From NCBI GenBank assembly GCA_000023185.1, contig CP001625.1:452089-516088 (forward strand): 64,000 nt of DNA. The letters are read 5' to 3'. This stretch comes from Rhizobium leguminosarum bv. trifolii WSM1325 (lineage in GTDB: Bacteria; Pseudomonadota; Alphaproteobacteria; Rhizobiales; Rhizobiaceae). Positions 54,811 to 62,656 of the stretch are shown in pieces; positions within the stretch are counted from its first letter, which is position 1; each line of letters begins with the position of its first letter. A program made the position numbers and the translations under genes. The notes under the pieces were generated by a model, which worked only from the letters and a program-made list of their open reading frames with translations, was not told the DNA's origin and did not search any database.

Positions 54811-55278
54811 ATGTCAGCAATCAGGAGTGTCGCGGTTACCGACGAGGGCTCCCAACTTCCACAAGGAGTTTTCGAAAGCCTTGCCGGCATTAGGCTTGCC
54901 ATGCGCCGCTTCCTGGCTTTTAGCGAAGCGCTGCTTTCGCAATGGGATGTGACCTCCCAGCAATACCAAGCAATGCTGGCGATAAAGGCTAGCGCCTCTG
55001 GCCAGATGATGGTCCGTGAGCTTGCCGACATCTTGCTCCTGCAGCATCACGGCGCGGTTCAGCTTGCAGACAGACTAGCAGCCGCGGGACTGGTAGTGCG
55101 CGTCCCGTCGTCGGAAGATAAACGCAGTGTGCTGATCGCCCTGACATCCGCTGGAGACGAACTTCTTACCTCCTTGGCAAAGGTCCATATGCACGGGATG
55201 CTCGCCAACGAACCCCTTCTGGTCGAATCGCTGGCGCGTCTCGGTCGACTTGCGGAGCTTGGCTCGGGACTTGTTTAG
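54811..55278 (+). CDS. MarR family transcriptional regulator
   Basis: This 155-residue MarR-type protein has a winged helix-turn-helix at about residues 45-110: QYQAMLAIKASASGQMMVRE, then LADILLLQHHGAVQLADRLA and the wing VVRVPSSEDKRSVLIALT. Flanking helices form the dimer. MarR proteins usually repress genes by binding palindromes and are released by small ligands. The ATG at 54811 has GAGGA seven bases upstream; ATGs at 54787 and 54790 lie inside the operator. No Cys is conspicuous, so the trigger is not obviously thiol oxidation. It is the best candidate to bind the six palindromes. Confidence 0.9.
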   Translation: MSAIRSVAVTDEGSQLPQGVFESLAGIRLAMRRFLAFSEALLSQWDVTSQQYQAMLAIKASASGQMMVRELADILLLQHHGAVQLADRLAAAGLVVRVPSSEDKRSVLIALTSAGDELLTSLAKVHMHGMLANEPLLVESLARLGRLAELGSGLV

Positions 55279-55308
55279 TTCAAGGGCCGCAATGGCGATC
55301 TAGATCGA

Positions 55309-55334
55309 GGAACTCTTCTTGAGGTCACGCCGTT
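55309..55334 (+). promoter_or_regulatory. Candidate EcfG-type general stress promoter
   Basis: GGAAC (55309-55313), 17 bases, CGTT (55331-55334) is a perfect consensus match. It is about 85 bp upstream of the AI-2E family gene and 30 bp after the marR stop, so that gene has its own stress promoter. Confidence 0.6.
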
Positions 55335-55419
55335 CCGGGTTTGACGTTGCGAGTGGAGGACCAATCCGTTGGACCATCTTCGTCATGGCGAACGAACACC
55401 GGAGAACGAGGCGAAGGCT

Positions 55420-56481
55420 ATGTCCGCATTTGGGACGGTGCTTCCGCGATGGACAGCCATTGGCCTCTTCATCTATGCATCCATACTTTTTCTCAGCTTT
55501 GCCAGAGAATTCCTCGTCCCGATCGTGCTCTCCTTTCTGCTTGCCCTGGTTTTTAGCCCGATCAGACGCTTTCTCGATGAAAGGGGTGTGCCGTCGGTTG
55601 CCACATCCCTGATCATCGTCGGGGCGCTGATAGCGGCGCTTGCCATCATTCTAGGTGCAATCATCGTGCCGGTGAGCGGCTATGTCGAAAGTTTGCCCAG
55701 GATAGAGCAAGCCATTCAGGAAAAGCTTGCAGGGATGTCGCAGGCGCTATCAGGACTGTTCGAGGCCAGCAGACGACTGACAGACTTTTTGAGGAGCCAT
55801 GCCGCAAATGTTCAGCAGGTCGAGCTGCGTGGAAACGGACTGATCACCAGCGCTGCGCTTTTCGTTCCGGCGCTGATCGCGCAGACGCTATTTACGCTGG
55901 TTTTGTTGTTGTTTCTTCTGGCGTCGGGAGACATTCTTCACGAGAGACTGGTTGAAATCTTGCCAACGGTGCAAGACAAAAACCGGGCCGTCGAGATTTC
56001 GCACGATATCGAGCGTAAACTTTCGCGTTACCTGTTGACCATCACGACAATCAATGTGTGTCTCGGTGGCGTTATCGCGGCTCTCCTTTGGCTGAGCGGG
56101 ATGCCTAACCCGTTGCTGTTTGGAGTGCTCGCGTTCATATGCAATTTCGTTCCTTATCTTGGACCTCTGGTAAGCATGACGGCCGCCTGCGCCGTCGCCC
56201 TGATTTCATCGAGCGGCGTTGGGTTTGCGGTCGCGATCGCATCGCTTTATCTCTTGGTCATGACGATCGAAGGCCAGATCATAACACCCTACTTTATCGG
56301 CAGGCGACTGCGGTTGAATACGGTGGTGGTTTTCGTAGCAATTTCTTTCTGGGCTTGGCTGTGGTCCATTGTCGGCATGCTGGTGGCGGTACCGCTCCTA
56401 GTCACGGTTAGCGTTTTTTGTGAGCACGTCGAAAGCCTGCGCGGCCTTGGCAACTTGTTGTCCGCAAGGAATGACCGATAA
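55420..56481 (+). CDS. AI-2E family transporter (PerM/YdiK-like)
   Basis: This 353-residue integral membrane protein has about eight helices and the family signatures EFLVPIVLSFLLALVFSPIR near the N-terminus, MPNPLLFGVLAFICNFVPYL and GPLVSMTAACAVALIS, then IEGQIITPYFIGRRLRLNTV. Members are linked to autoinducer-2 export or Na+/H+ exchange; the substrate is not certain. The ATG at 55420 follows a GAAGG-type site; the frame extends to 55369. The EcfG-type promoter suggests stress induction. Confidence 0.9.
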   Translation: MSAFGTVLPRWTAIGLFIYASILFLSFAREFLVPIVLSFLLALVFSPIRRFLDERGVPSVATSLIIVGALIAALAIILGAIIVPVSGYVESLPRIEQAIQEKLAGMSQALSGLFEASRRLTDFLRSHAANVQQVELRGNGLITSAALFVPALIAQTLFTLVLLLFLLASGDILHERLVEILPTVQDKNRAVEISHDIERKLSRYLLTITTINVCLGGVIAALLWLSGMPNPLLFGVLAFICNFVPYLGPLVSMTAACAVALISSSGVGFAVAIASLYLLVMTIEGQIITPYFIGRRLRLNTVVVFVAISFWAWLWSIVGMLVAVPLLVTVSVFCEHVESLRGLGNLLSARNDR

Positions 56482-56781
56482 ACGAGCTCGGAGCGCAAAC
56501 ATGGCTGGGGTGGATATCCAGGTGCTATTTGGCCAACTCCGCTGCAAAGAATAACGGCGGGAATTAACACTGATTCCGCCTCACGAAATTTTGAACTTGA
56601 GGACCGCTTTCGCAGCCGCTGGAATTCCAGTCGCTGCAGACGCACATTTTCTTGCCGGATCCGCAACCCGTAGCATCGACCAAGGCCGACGATCGCACAT
56701 CCTTTGCAATAACGCCGGGAACGCACATGGAACAAGCTGGCCACAACCGCCTTTGCTCTTACAAGCTAGAAGGAGGCAACA
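56482..56781. other. Intergenic stretch with unassigned Cys-rich frames
   Basis: 300 bases lie between the AI-2E gene and a small exported protein. Minus-strand frames here (about 56564-56787) are Cys-rich but lack ribosome-binding sites. Nothing firm was seen. Confidence 0.4.
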
Positions 56782-57096
56782 ATGCAATCGACGTGTATTT
56801 TTGCGAAGTCGGCAAGGTCGCTCTGCGGATTCGTGTTGGCGCTTTCGGTCCTTGGCATGTCTGGCTCGGCAATGGCGCAGACCAACGAGGTCGCGAAAGA
56901 CTGCAGGGTCAAGCCCGACACGGAGCGAGCGAAAAACCTGAGTGGCCAGTTGGACGACTGTAATGGCGTCTTAAAGCCGCCGAAGATCGGCGACGAGATC
57001 GTTACCCCGGCGCCTTCGACCGGGACTATGCCGGTGATAAAGCCTGGCGATCTTCCGGCGAACAAATCCCACGAAAGCCGGACAACCGGCAAGTGA
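56782..57096 (+). CDS. Exported small hypothetical protein
   Basis: This 104-residue protein has a signal peptide (SLCGFVLALSVLGMSGSAMA, then Q) and a small mature part with two Cys (AKDCRVKPD and QLDDCNGVLKPP) that could form a disulfide, ending in a Pro/Thr-rich tail. AAGGAGG precedes the ATG. It converges with the PQQ dehydrogenase gene. The family is not recognised beyond similar periplasmic proteins of rhizobia. Confidence 0.78.
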   Translation: MQSTCIFAKSARSLCGFVLALSVLGMSGSAMAQTNEVAKDCRVKPDTERAKNLSGQLDDCNGVLKPPKIGDEIVTPAPSTGTMPVIKPGDLPANKSHESRTTGK

Positions 57097-57294
57097 CGCC
57101 GTCGCCGGCTCGAGGTGCGGCCGGTTCGCCTTCCCAAGGCAACATGATCATGCCCGAGCGTTCGCTGCGTGGGTCGCAAGCGCAGAAATTCGGACGAAGC
57201 CCAAGCATGCCCGGAGCAGGATCCCAACAGTACCAGCGGTTTTGGGTTGCGCTAATCTCTTGATGACTGCCAGCCGGTCTGAACTGACCGAATC

Positions 57295-59691
57295 CTAAGG
57301 CAACGCATAGGCGATGAGAGTATCTCCTACCGGGGTCTCCATGAAATGATGACCGCCAGCCATGATGACGACGTACTGCTTTCCATCGACGGAGTAGGTC
57401 ATTGGCGTTGCCTGACCTCCGGCCGGGAGACGATCAGTCCAGAGAGTCCTCCCTGTCTTGATGTCAATGGCCCTGATCAGATTGTCGGTGCTTGCGGCGA
57501 TGAAAACCAATCCACCAGCCGTTACCACGGACCCGCCATTGTTGGGTGTCCCGATCGTGATTGGCAGCATGGATGGAATGCCGAAGGGACCATTGGTTCG
57601 GGCTTGTCCCAATGGACGATCCCAAAGTGTCTTTCCGGTTTTTAGGTCGATCGCACGGATGCCGCCGTAAGGTGGCTGCTTGCACAGAAGCCCTGTGACC
57701 GGCAGACGCCATCCGGCATTGACGTCGATGGCATAAGGAGCGCCCGCTTGTGGATCGCCGGCGCCTTCGGCACCACCAATCTTGCCGCGTGCCTGATCGC
57801 GGGGCGCCCAGCCGAGCTTGTCGGCCTCCGCCCTTGGAACCAGTCGGTTGTAATTCGGCATGTCGTTGTAGTTGGCGATCAACACGCCGAGGCGCGGATC
57901 CATTGCGACCCCGCCCCAGTCGGAGCCGCCATTATAGCCGGGATATTCAATGCTGTGACGGTCGCTCGTGGGCGGCGTGAAGAAACCTTCGTAGCTCGCC
58001 CGACGGAACTGGATGCGGCAGATCATCTGGTCGATCGGCGACATGCCCCACATCATAGCCTCGGTCAGGTCGGGTTTGCGCAACGTGTGGAAGGTAGAGA
58101 AAGGCTGGGTGGGCGCGCGTTGTTCAGGCTCAACACCGCCGCTCGGCACCGGGCGCTCCTCAACCGGTGTCAGCGGCTTGCCGGTGCGGCGGTCGAGCAC
58201 AAAAATGTCGCCGCGCTTGCTCGGCAAGACAAGTGCAGGGACAGGCCCCTGATCGGCTGGATAATCGACCAACGTCGCCTGCGATCCGAGATCATAGTCC
58301 CATACGTCATTGTGAACTGTCTGGAAATGCCACACTGGTTTTCCTGTAGTGACGTCAAGGGCCACGAGTGAGGTCGCGAACTCTTTTTCGGCCGGCGAAC
58401 GGCTGCCGCTCCAGTAGTCGACAGCCGACACGCCGAGCGGCAAATAGACCAGACCGAGCTGCTCATCGGCTGACGCCGTCGTCCACATGTTGGGAGTGCC
58501 GCGCGTATAGGTTTCATGCTCTGGCGGCAGGACGGTGAGATCAGGCCGCGCCATGTCCCATGCCCACCGAATCTCGCCGGAAACCGCGTCATAGCCTTGA
58601 ATGACACCCGAGGGCGCATCGCGCTTCTGCCCGTCCAGCACTTGATGGCCGACCACGACAATTCCGCGCACGATAGTCGGCGCAGAGGTTATGGAGAACA
58701 TGCCCGGATCGTGTTCACCAATGCCGGTCGTGGTATCGACGGTGCCCGCTCGGCCGAAGTCGGGGCAAGGTTGTCCGGACTTGGCATCGACGGCGATCAA
58801 GCGCGCGTCGAGAGTCCCTTCAAGGAGGCGGTTTGCGCAGAGCTGGGCGGAGTTCACGCCTGGAACGCTATAATAGGCGAGGCCGCGGCAAGCCGCCGTA
58901 TAGGGAATATTCTCGTCGGGCACTCCGGGATTGTAGCGCCAGTTCTCCTTTCCGGCCCTGGGGTCAAGTGAGATGATAATGTTCTTTGGCGTGCAGAGAT
59001 AAAGGGAATCTCCCACTTTCAGTGGGGTAGTTTCCGCCCCATAAGTCCCCTTCGCGTGCTCACTCGGCAAATCGCCGGTATGGACGACCCAAGCGCGCTT
59101 GAGCTGCCCGACATTGGCCGGCATGATCTGCGCCAGCGGCGAGTAACGCCGAGCGCTGTAGCTGCCGCCGTAAGCTGGCCAGTCGGCTCCTGGCTGGAGA
59201 GGAGAGGGATCAGGCATCTGCCGAGCCGCCATCTCGGGAACAGAATTCGCGCCTTGGCGAGGCGCAAGCAAGGCAATTCCCGCTGCTCCCATGGCCGCGA
59301 TCATGGTCAATCCGGCAAGAAGGAAAATCGCTGCACGCCAGCTGCTGACCGGGCGCAAAAATGGCAAAGTCAGGAGCAGGACGGCAAGAAGCACGAGAGG
59401 CGCGACAATGCGGGGAACGAGTGCCCAGCCATTCAAACCGGCCTCGTTAAAGGCCCATGCGACCGTTGCCAGTACGATGAGTGCATAAACCCAGACGCTG
59501 CTGCGCCTGTGCGTGGCAAGCAATATGCCGGTCGCGATCAAGCCGAGGCCGCTGAGCACATAGTACCAGCTCCCCCCAAGCGTCGCCAGCCACGCGCCAC
59601 CCGCAGCAAGCACTAACCCTATGAGAAGAATGATGAGAGCGATGACAAACACGAAAATGCTGCCGCGACCGGAGTAACGGAATTGCAACAT
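57295..59691 (-). CDS. Membrane-bound PQQ-dependent dehydrogenase (glucose/quinate/shikimate type)
   Basis: This 798-residue quinoprotein has five N-terminal membrane helices (about 1-145) followed by an eight-bladed propeller: DWPAYGGSYSARRYSPLAQI, then ENWRYNPGVPDENIPYTAAC, GNGS-like tryptophan-docking motifs and a C-terminal HHFMETPVGDTLIAYALP. The order matches membrane glucose dehydrogenase, which oxidises aldoses or cyclic polyols on the periplasmic side and reduces ubiquinone. No pqq biosynthesis genes are in the window. An operator copy lies about 58-74 bp upstream of the ATG. Confidence 0.93.
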   Translation of the reverse strand: MLQFRYSGRGSIFVFVIALIILLIGLVLAAGGAWLATLGGSWYYVLSGLGLIATGILLATHRRSSVWVYALIVLATVAWAFNEAGLNGWALVPRIVAPLVLLAVLLLTLPFLRPVSSWRAAIFLLAGLTMIAAMGAAGIALLAPRQGANSVPEMAARQMPDPSPLQPGADWPAYGGSYSARRYSPLAQIMPANVGQLKRAWVVHTGDLPSEHAKGTYGAETTPLKVGDSLYLCTPKNIIISLDPRAGKENWRYNPGVPDENIPYTAACRGLAYYSVPGVNSAQLCANRLLEGTLDARLIAVDAKSGQPCPDFGRAGTVDTTTGIGEHDPGMFSITSAPTIVRGIVVVGHQVLDGQKRDAPSGVIQGYDAVSGEIRWAWDMARPDLTVLPPEHETYTRGTPNMWTTASADEQLGLVYLPLGVSAVDYWSGSRSPAEKEFATSLVALDVTTGKPVWHFQTVHNDVWDYDLGSQATLVDYPADQGPVPALVLPSKRGDIFVLDRRTGKPLTPVEERPVPSGGVEPEQRAPTQPFSTFHTLRKPDLTEAMMWGMSPIDQMICRIQFRRASYEGFFTPPTSDRHSIEYPGYNGGSDWGGVAMDPRLGVLIANYNDMPNYNRLVPRAEADKLGWAPRDQARGKIGGAEGAGDPQAGAPYAIDVNAGWRLPVTGLLCKQPPYGGIRAIDLKTGKTLWDRPLGQARTNGPFGIPSMLPITIGTPNNGGSVVTAGGLVFIAASTDNLIRAIDIKTGRTLWTDRLPAGGQATPMTYSVDGKQYVVIMAGGHHFMETPVGDTLIAYALP

Positions 59692-59748
59692 GAGCTTGAA
59701 CTCCTCTGCGCTGGAATTGATGTCCGCCGCATCGAGGCGGATGCCATT

Positions 59749-59765
59749 ATATCATCCCGTGACAT
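59749..59765. promoter_or_regulatory. Operator-like palindrome, copy 4, upstream of the PQQ dehydrogenase
   Basis: ATATCATCCCGTGACAT keeps the ATATCAT left arm; the right arm matches at six of eight positions. It lies 58-74 bp upstream of the dehydrogenase start on the minus strand, a promoter position. Confidence 0.5.
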
Positions 59766-60150
59766 AGATGACTAAAGGGCATCGGCAAGCGTCGCTGCCG
59801 GGATTCACGGCACCGTGTTCCGACTTTAGTTGAACTTCTTTCGGGAACTTCAACGCCGCGACAGATCGAACTAGCGGTCGAAAAGGCGGTCAAACCCACG
59901 AGTTCAGGAGAGGCCAGCCATAGCCAAGGCCTTCTGGCAGGTGGCCTAGCCCGCCAATCTTCGGAATTCTTGAACCGAAATTGACGTTGTGGAAGAGCAT
60001 CACGGTGTTTTGAAGGGGCTTCTCCAGCTCCGCCGGCCGAGCCAAGCCATTGTCTCGCTGTCTGAAATAGTTTCGTTTCCGACTGGGAACGCAAATTGTG
60101 CTTCTGTTCATCCTATATTCAGAATTGACACAATTCGATCTAGGTGAGCA

Positions 60151-60167
60151 ATATCACGACATGATAT
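60151..60167. promoter_or_regulatory. Operator-like palindrome, copy 5
   Basis: ATATCACGACATGATAT has one mismatch between arms and is one of the two best copies. It lies 46-62 bp upstream of the small gene at 60213. A minus-strand frame at 59890-60111 is a weaker alternative target. The rest of 59692-60212 shows no firm gene. Confidence 0.65.
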
Positions 60168-60212
60168 TGTCATGAGCGATGGGTCCCATCCTCCATAACG
60201 CGGGATGCCCTC

Positions 60213-60488
60213 ATGCAACGGAGAAAAGCGGTGCTCGAGTTCCTTAAACGAAAGAGACCGGCAATGGACCCTGGTGAGCTCGTTGCCCTCAGCGTGTTGC
60301 TTGATAAATGGTGCGAGAGACGTGGGTATAATCACGCCGATGCGGTGACCAAGGCGGCTGTGATACGGATGATCGAGTTGCGCGCTAATGGCGGCACGAT
60401 AGAGGAGCTTAAGGCCACGTTGTCGCTCCATAATGATCAGCCTGTAGCGCCGATCCAGCCGACCGATCTGGTGACGGAACCGCTCTAA
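60213..60488 (+). CDS. Small helical hypothetical protein
   Basis: This 91-residue protein (or 74 from the ATG at 60264) has a helical pattern: MDPGELVALSVLLDKWCERR, then GYNHADAVTKAAVIRMIELR. Similar small uncharacterised proteins are frequent in rhizobial replicons. Neither start has a strong ribosome-binding site. The operator copy upstream suggests regulation with the respiratory genes. Confidence 0.6.
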   Translation: MQRRKAVLEFLKRKRPAMDPGELVALSVLLDKWCERRGYNHADAVTKAAVIRMIELRANGGTIEELKATLSLHNDQPVAPIQPTDLVTEPL

Positions 60489-60535
60489 TAGTGACTGCAA
60501 TAGTGACTGCCACACCATTAGACAGGACAAAGAGA

Positions 60536-60814
60536 ATGACGGTGTATAGATTTGATTTGGTTTCCGACGTGTCTGCCGCGAAGTATCCGGGCCACGTTAT
60601 CTGTGTAGGAGGCGATCGCGACCGGACGACTGGCGTCCTCACTCCATACGGGCGGGTGCCAGAGCCGTGAGAGCAAGCATTGGAAACTGCGACCTACCGC
60701 GCCCTTTTGTTCCGTCAACGAGATGGGCGCCCCATTGGAGTCCGCGACAACGGTCACTTGTGGCCGTCGCGCCTGGTAGCCGTCATTCCGTGGGAACCAC
60801 CAGAGGGAGCGTAG
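60536..60814 (+). pseudogene. Small ORF interrupted by an in-frame TGA
   Basis: The frame MTVYRFDLVSDVSAAKYPGH runs 44 codons to TGA at 60668-60670 and continues open in the same frame for 47 codons (ATYRALLFRQRDGRPIGVRD and SRLVAVIPWEPPEGA) to TAG at 60812. Both parts look protein-like, so one 92-residue protein with a nonsense mutation is likely. Two separate peptides are possible (TTG at 60680). There is no sign of selenocysteine insertion. A duplicated AATAGTGACTGC precedes it. Confidence 0.45.
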
Positions 60815-60950
60815 GCGAATTTCTGTTTCTGCCAACTATATGATCTCAAGGGCGTGGCCGGCCAATCTTAGCAACTCGGATAGAACAAGGTGAGCATTTG
60901 GGTCGCCTTCGATGAAAAGCAGATCAAGCTTGTATTTCCGGCGAATTATT

Positions 60951-60967
60951 ATATCATGGCATGATAC
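60951..60967. promoter_or_regulatory. Operator-like palindrome, copy 6
   Basis: ATATCATGGCATGATAC is perfect except the last base. It lies about 130 bp upstream of the small gene at 61098 and just after the interrupted ORF. Confidence 0.65.
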
Positions 60968-61097
60968 AATTAAAACAAGGAGAACAGCTGTGTAGGACTC
61001 TAACGGTTGGGCCTACCGACCTTCCAAGACGCTCTGGATCTGGTCGATAGTCGGGGCTTCTGCCCTGATAGTGGCCATCTGCTTTAGGGGCGAATGG

Positions 61098-61388
61098 ATG
61101 ACGTCTGGTAGGGCTCGGGTCATGGAAGAAATCGCTGTCCGCAATGCTCGCGCCGAGCTCGTTGCCGATATATGCGGACGGAAGTTCGTTGCTTCTACCG
61201 ACGCGGAAGCCGAGCTTAAAATCTTGAAGGCTAGGTCGTCGCGGGAACGGGATAGATTTATTCAAGACGACGGTTGGACAACGATCGCCGGCATTAATGA
61301 CACGGTTCCAAACGCCGCGGAGACCTGTGCACATCGGTTGGTTGACATGAAGGATCTTGCTTCGCCGAATGCCCCCCGTGACGGATAG
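61098..61388 (+). CDS. Small hypothetical protein downstream of an operator copy
   Basis: This 96-residue protein starts MTSGRARVMEEIAVRNARAE and continues VADICGRKFVASTDAEAELK; it is charged, helical and without signal. A GGGGCG-like site precedes the ATG, and the frame is also open from GTG at 61071. The family is not recognised. It is included because of the upstream operator copy and protein-like composition. Confidence 0.45.
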   Translation: MTSGRARVMEEIAVRNARAELVADICGRKFVASTDAEAELKILKARSSRERDRFIQDDGWTTIAGINDTVPNAAETCAHRLVDMKDLASPNAPRDG

Positions 61389-61414
61389 CTAAATGTTCGG
61401 CTCGACGTGGTGAG

Positions 61415-61620
61415 ATGTCGTGCTGGAGCGGGCCTGTCCGGAATGATTTCGGGCAGGCCCTTTTCGACGCATCATATCGAAAAGCGCTCTTCGCCAACTC
61501 GCAGGGCAGCGACATTCCGCAGGCGCACAGGCTGCTCCTCGCCGGTTCGGCCGCGAGTATTGCGCCTGTCTTCATGACCGCTCGTGCATCGTCTTCTGCC
61601 ATATAGAACGACGAGCTCCT
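61415..61620 (+). pseudogene. Decayed fragment of a ClC chloride channel gene
   Basis: The frame around 61500-61600 reads SDIPQAHRLLLAGSAASIAP and ends SSSAI. The intact ClC at 62657 has MAQARGLILAGSAAGIAAAF followed by FAIEEMS at the same place. The nucleotide sequences are clearly alike over about 70 bases, then degrade with a stop. Flanking sequence to 61933 shows nothing. It is probably the relic of a second ClC gene. Confidence 0.5.
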
Positions 61621-61933
61621 CAAGGCTCTTGGCCTCGTCTGCAGCCCATCCGTTCCGCTGTCTGGGATGGGGGTGCTGGCTGCTGTGCCAGGTCTTCAAT
61701 CCATCGCGCTCGAATTGCCGCTCCTAAACCGACAGGCAGCCAGTACTGCGGATGCGCGGCAGTCTGTCGAAGCGAAGCCTTCCTTTCACATCCGCTCGAG
61801 CTTGGATCAACCTCCCGTATCTTGCTCCGCCTTCGTTTCGATCTCCAATGCACACCTTTAACTCGGCGAGAGCGACCCGACAGGATTGAACCAGGATCTT
61901 CAAGCGCTACTTCAATAAAGGAGGAGAATTGCC

Positions 61934-62068
61934 ATGAGTAAACGGTCGAAAATCCTTTTGTTCGCCTATTCGATTTGTGTTTTGATCTGGTCGGGCATCG
62001 CTTTTGTCGGGTTGTCGACGCTCAATGACCATGATGATGTGACCTTTGCCTCCAGCGCCGAGCATTGA
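61934..62068 (+). CDS. 44-residue single-pass membrane protein
   Basis: MSKRSKILLFAYSICVLIWS starts a peptide with one hydrophobic helix (residues 7-28) and a short acidic outside tail (LNDHDDVTFASSAEH). A nearly ideal AGGAGGAG ribosome-binding site precedes the ATG. It is too short for usual gene callers. Function is unknown. Confidence 0.7.
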   Translation: MSKRSKILLFAYSICVLIWSGIAFVGLSTLNDHDDVTFASSAEH

Positions 62069-62321
62069 TGTTGCGGCAGGACATCGCCCCGTTTCAGCAA
62101 AACTGTGATTTTCGACAGATCCATATCCATGTTGCAGCGACATCGGGATCACGATGAGCATTTTCATCGGGTTGCTCGCTTTCCGGGTGGCATCGTCTCA
62201 AGATAGCGGGAAATTGAAATCTTGGTTCGCTCGCCGTGCGTCGCGGGGTCCGTACTGTGGGCTCGGCACGGAGGCGACCAGGCCCCGAAGCCTGGGCGGC
62301 CCAGGGTCTCTCAGGACAGTA

Positions 62322-62549
62322 TCAGTCCGAGGAAGCAAGGAGTTTGCGCAGATGGTTGCGGTCGGTCACACCCGCGAACCATTTGCGCGGTTCGCGCGCG
62401 ACGTCGTGCGCTTCTTCGCTGTCCGGTTTGATTGCATTCGTCCGGCAGTGTTCCCTCACCAGGCTTTGAACCATGGTGACGTCGTCCGGCCCGAGGGACG
62501 GCGGCCCTATCCGAATGCGTTGAACATGACGCTCTCCGTGCTTTGGCAT
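62322..62549 (-). CDS. Small hypothetical protein
   Basis: This 75-residue protein (MPKHGERHVQRIRIGPPSLG, then DVTMVQSLVREHCRTNAIKP and AREPRKWFAGVTDRNHLRKL) resembles small helical rhizobial proteins of unknown function. The ATG at 62549 has AGGA eight bases upstream; the frame is open to 62642. It is divergent from the ClC gene. Confidence 0.55.
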   Translation of the reverse strand: MPKHGERHVQRIRIGPPSLGPDDVTMVQSLVREHCRTNAIKPDSEEAHDVAREPRKWFAGVTDRNHLRKLLASSD

Positions 62550-62656
62550 ACCCGCGATCCTAGCCCCCATCCGACATGTTTGAAAATGAGGGGGTGATCT
62601 TCCCGCGCATTTGGCATTAGAAGAGTTCCTGATCTGCGTCATGTATTGAGTCCATC

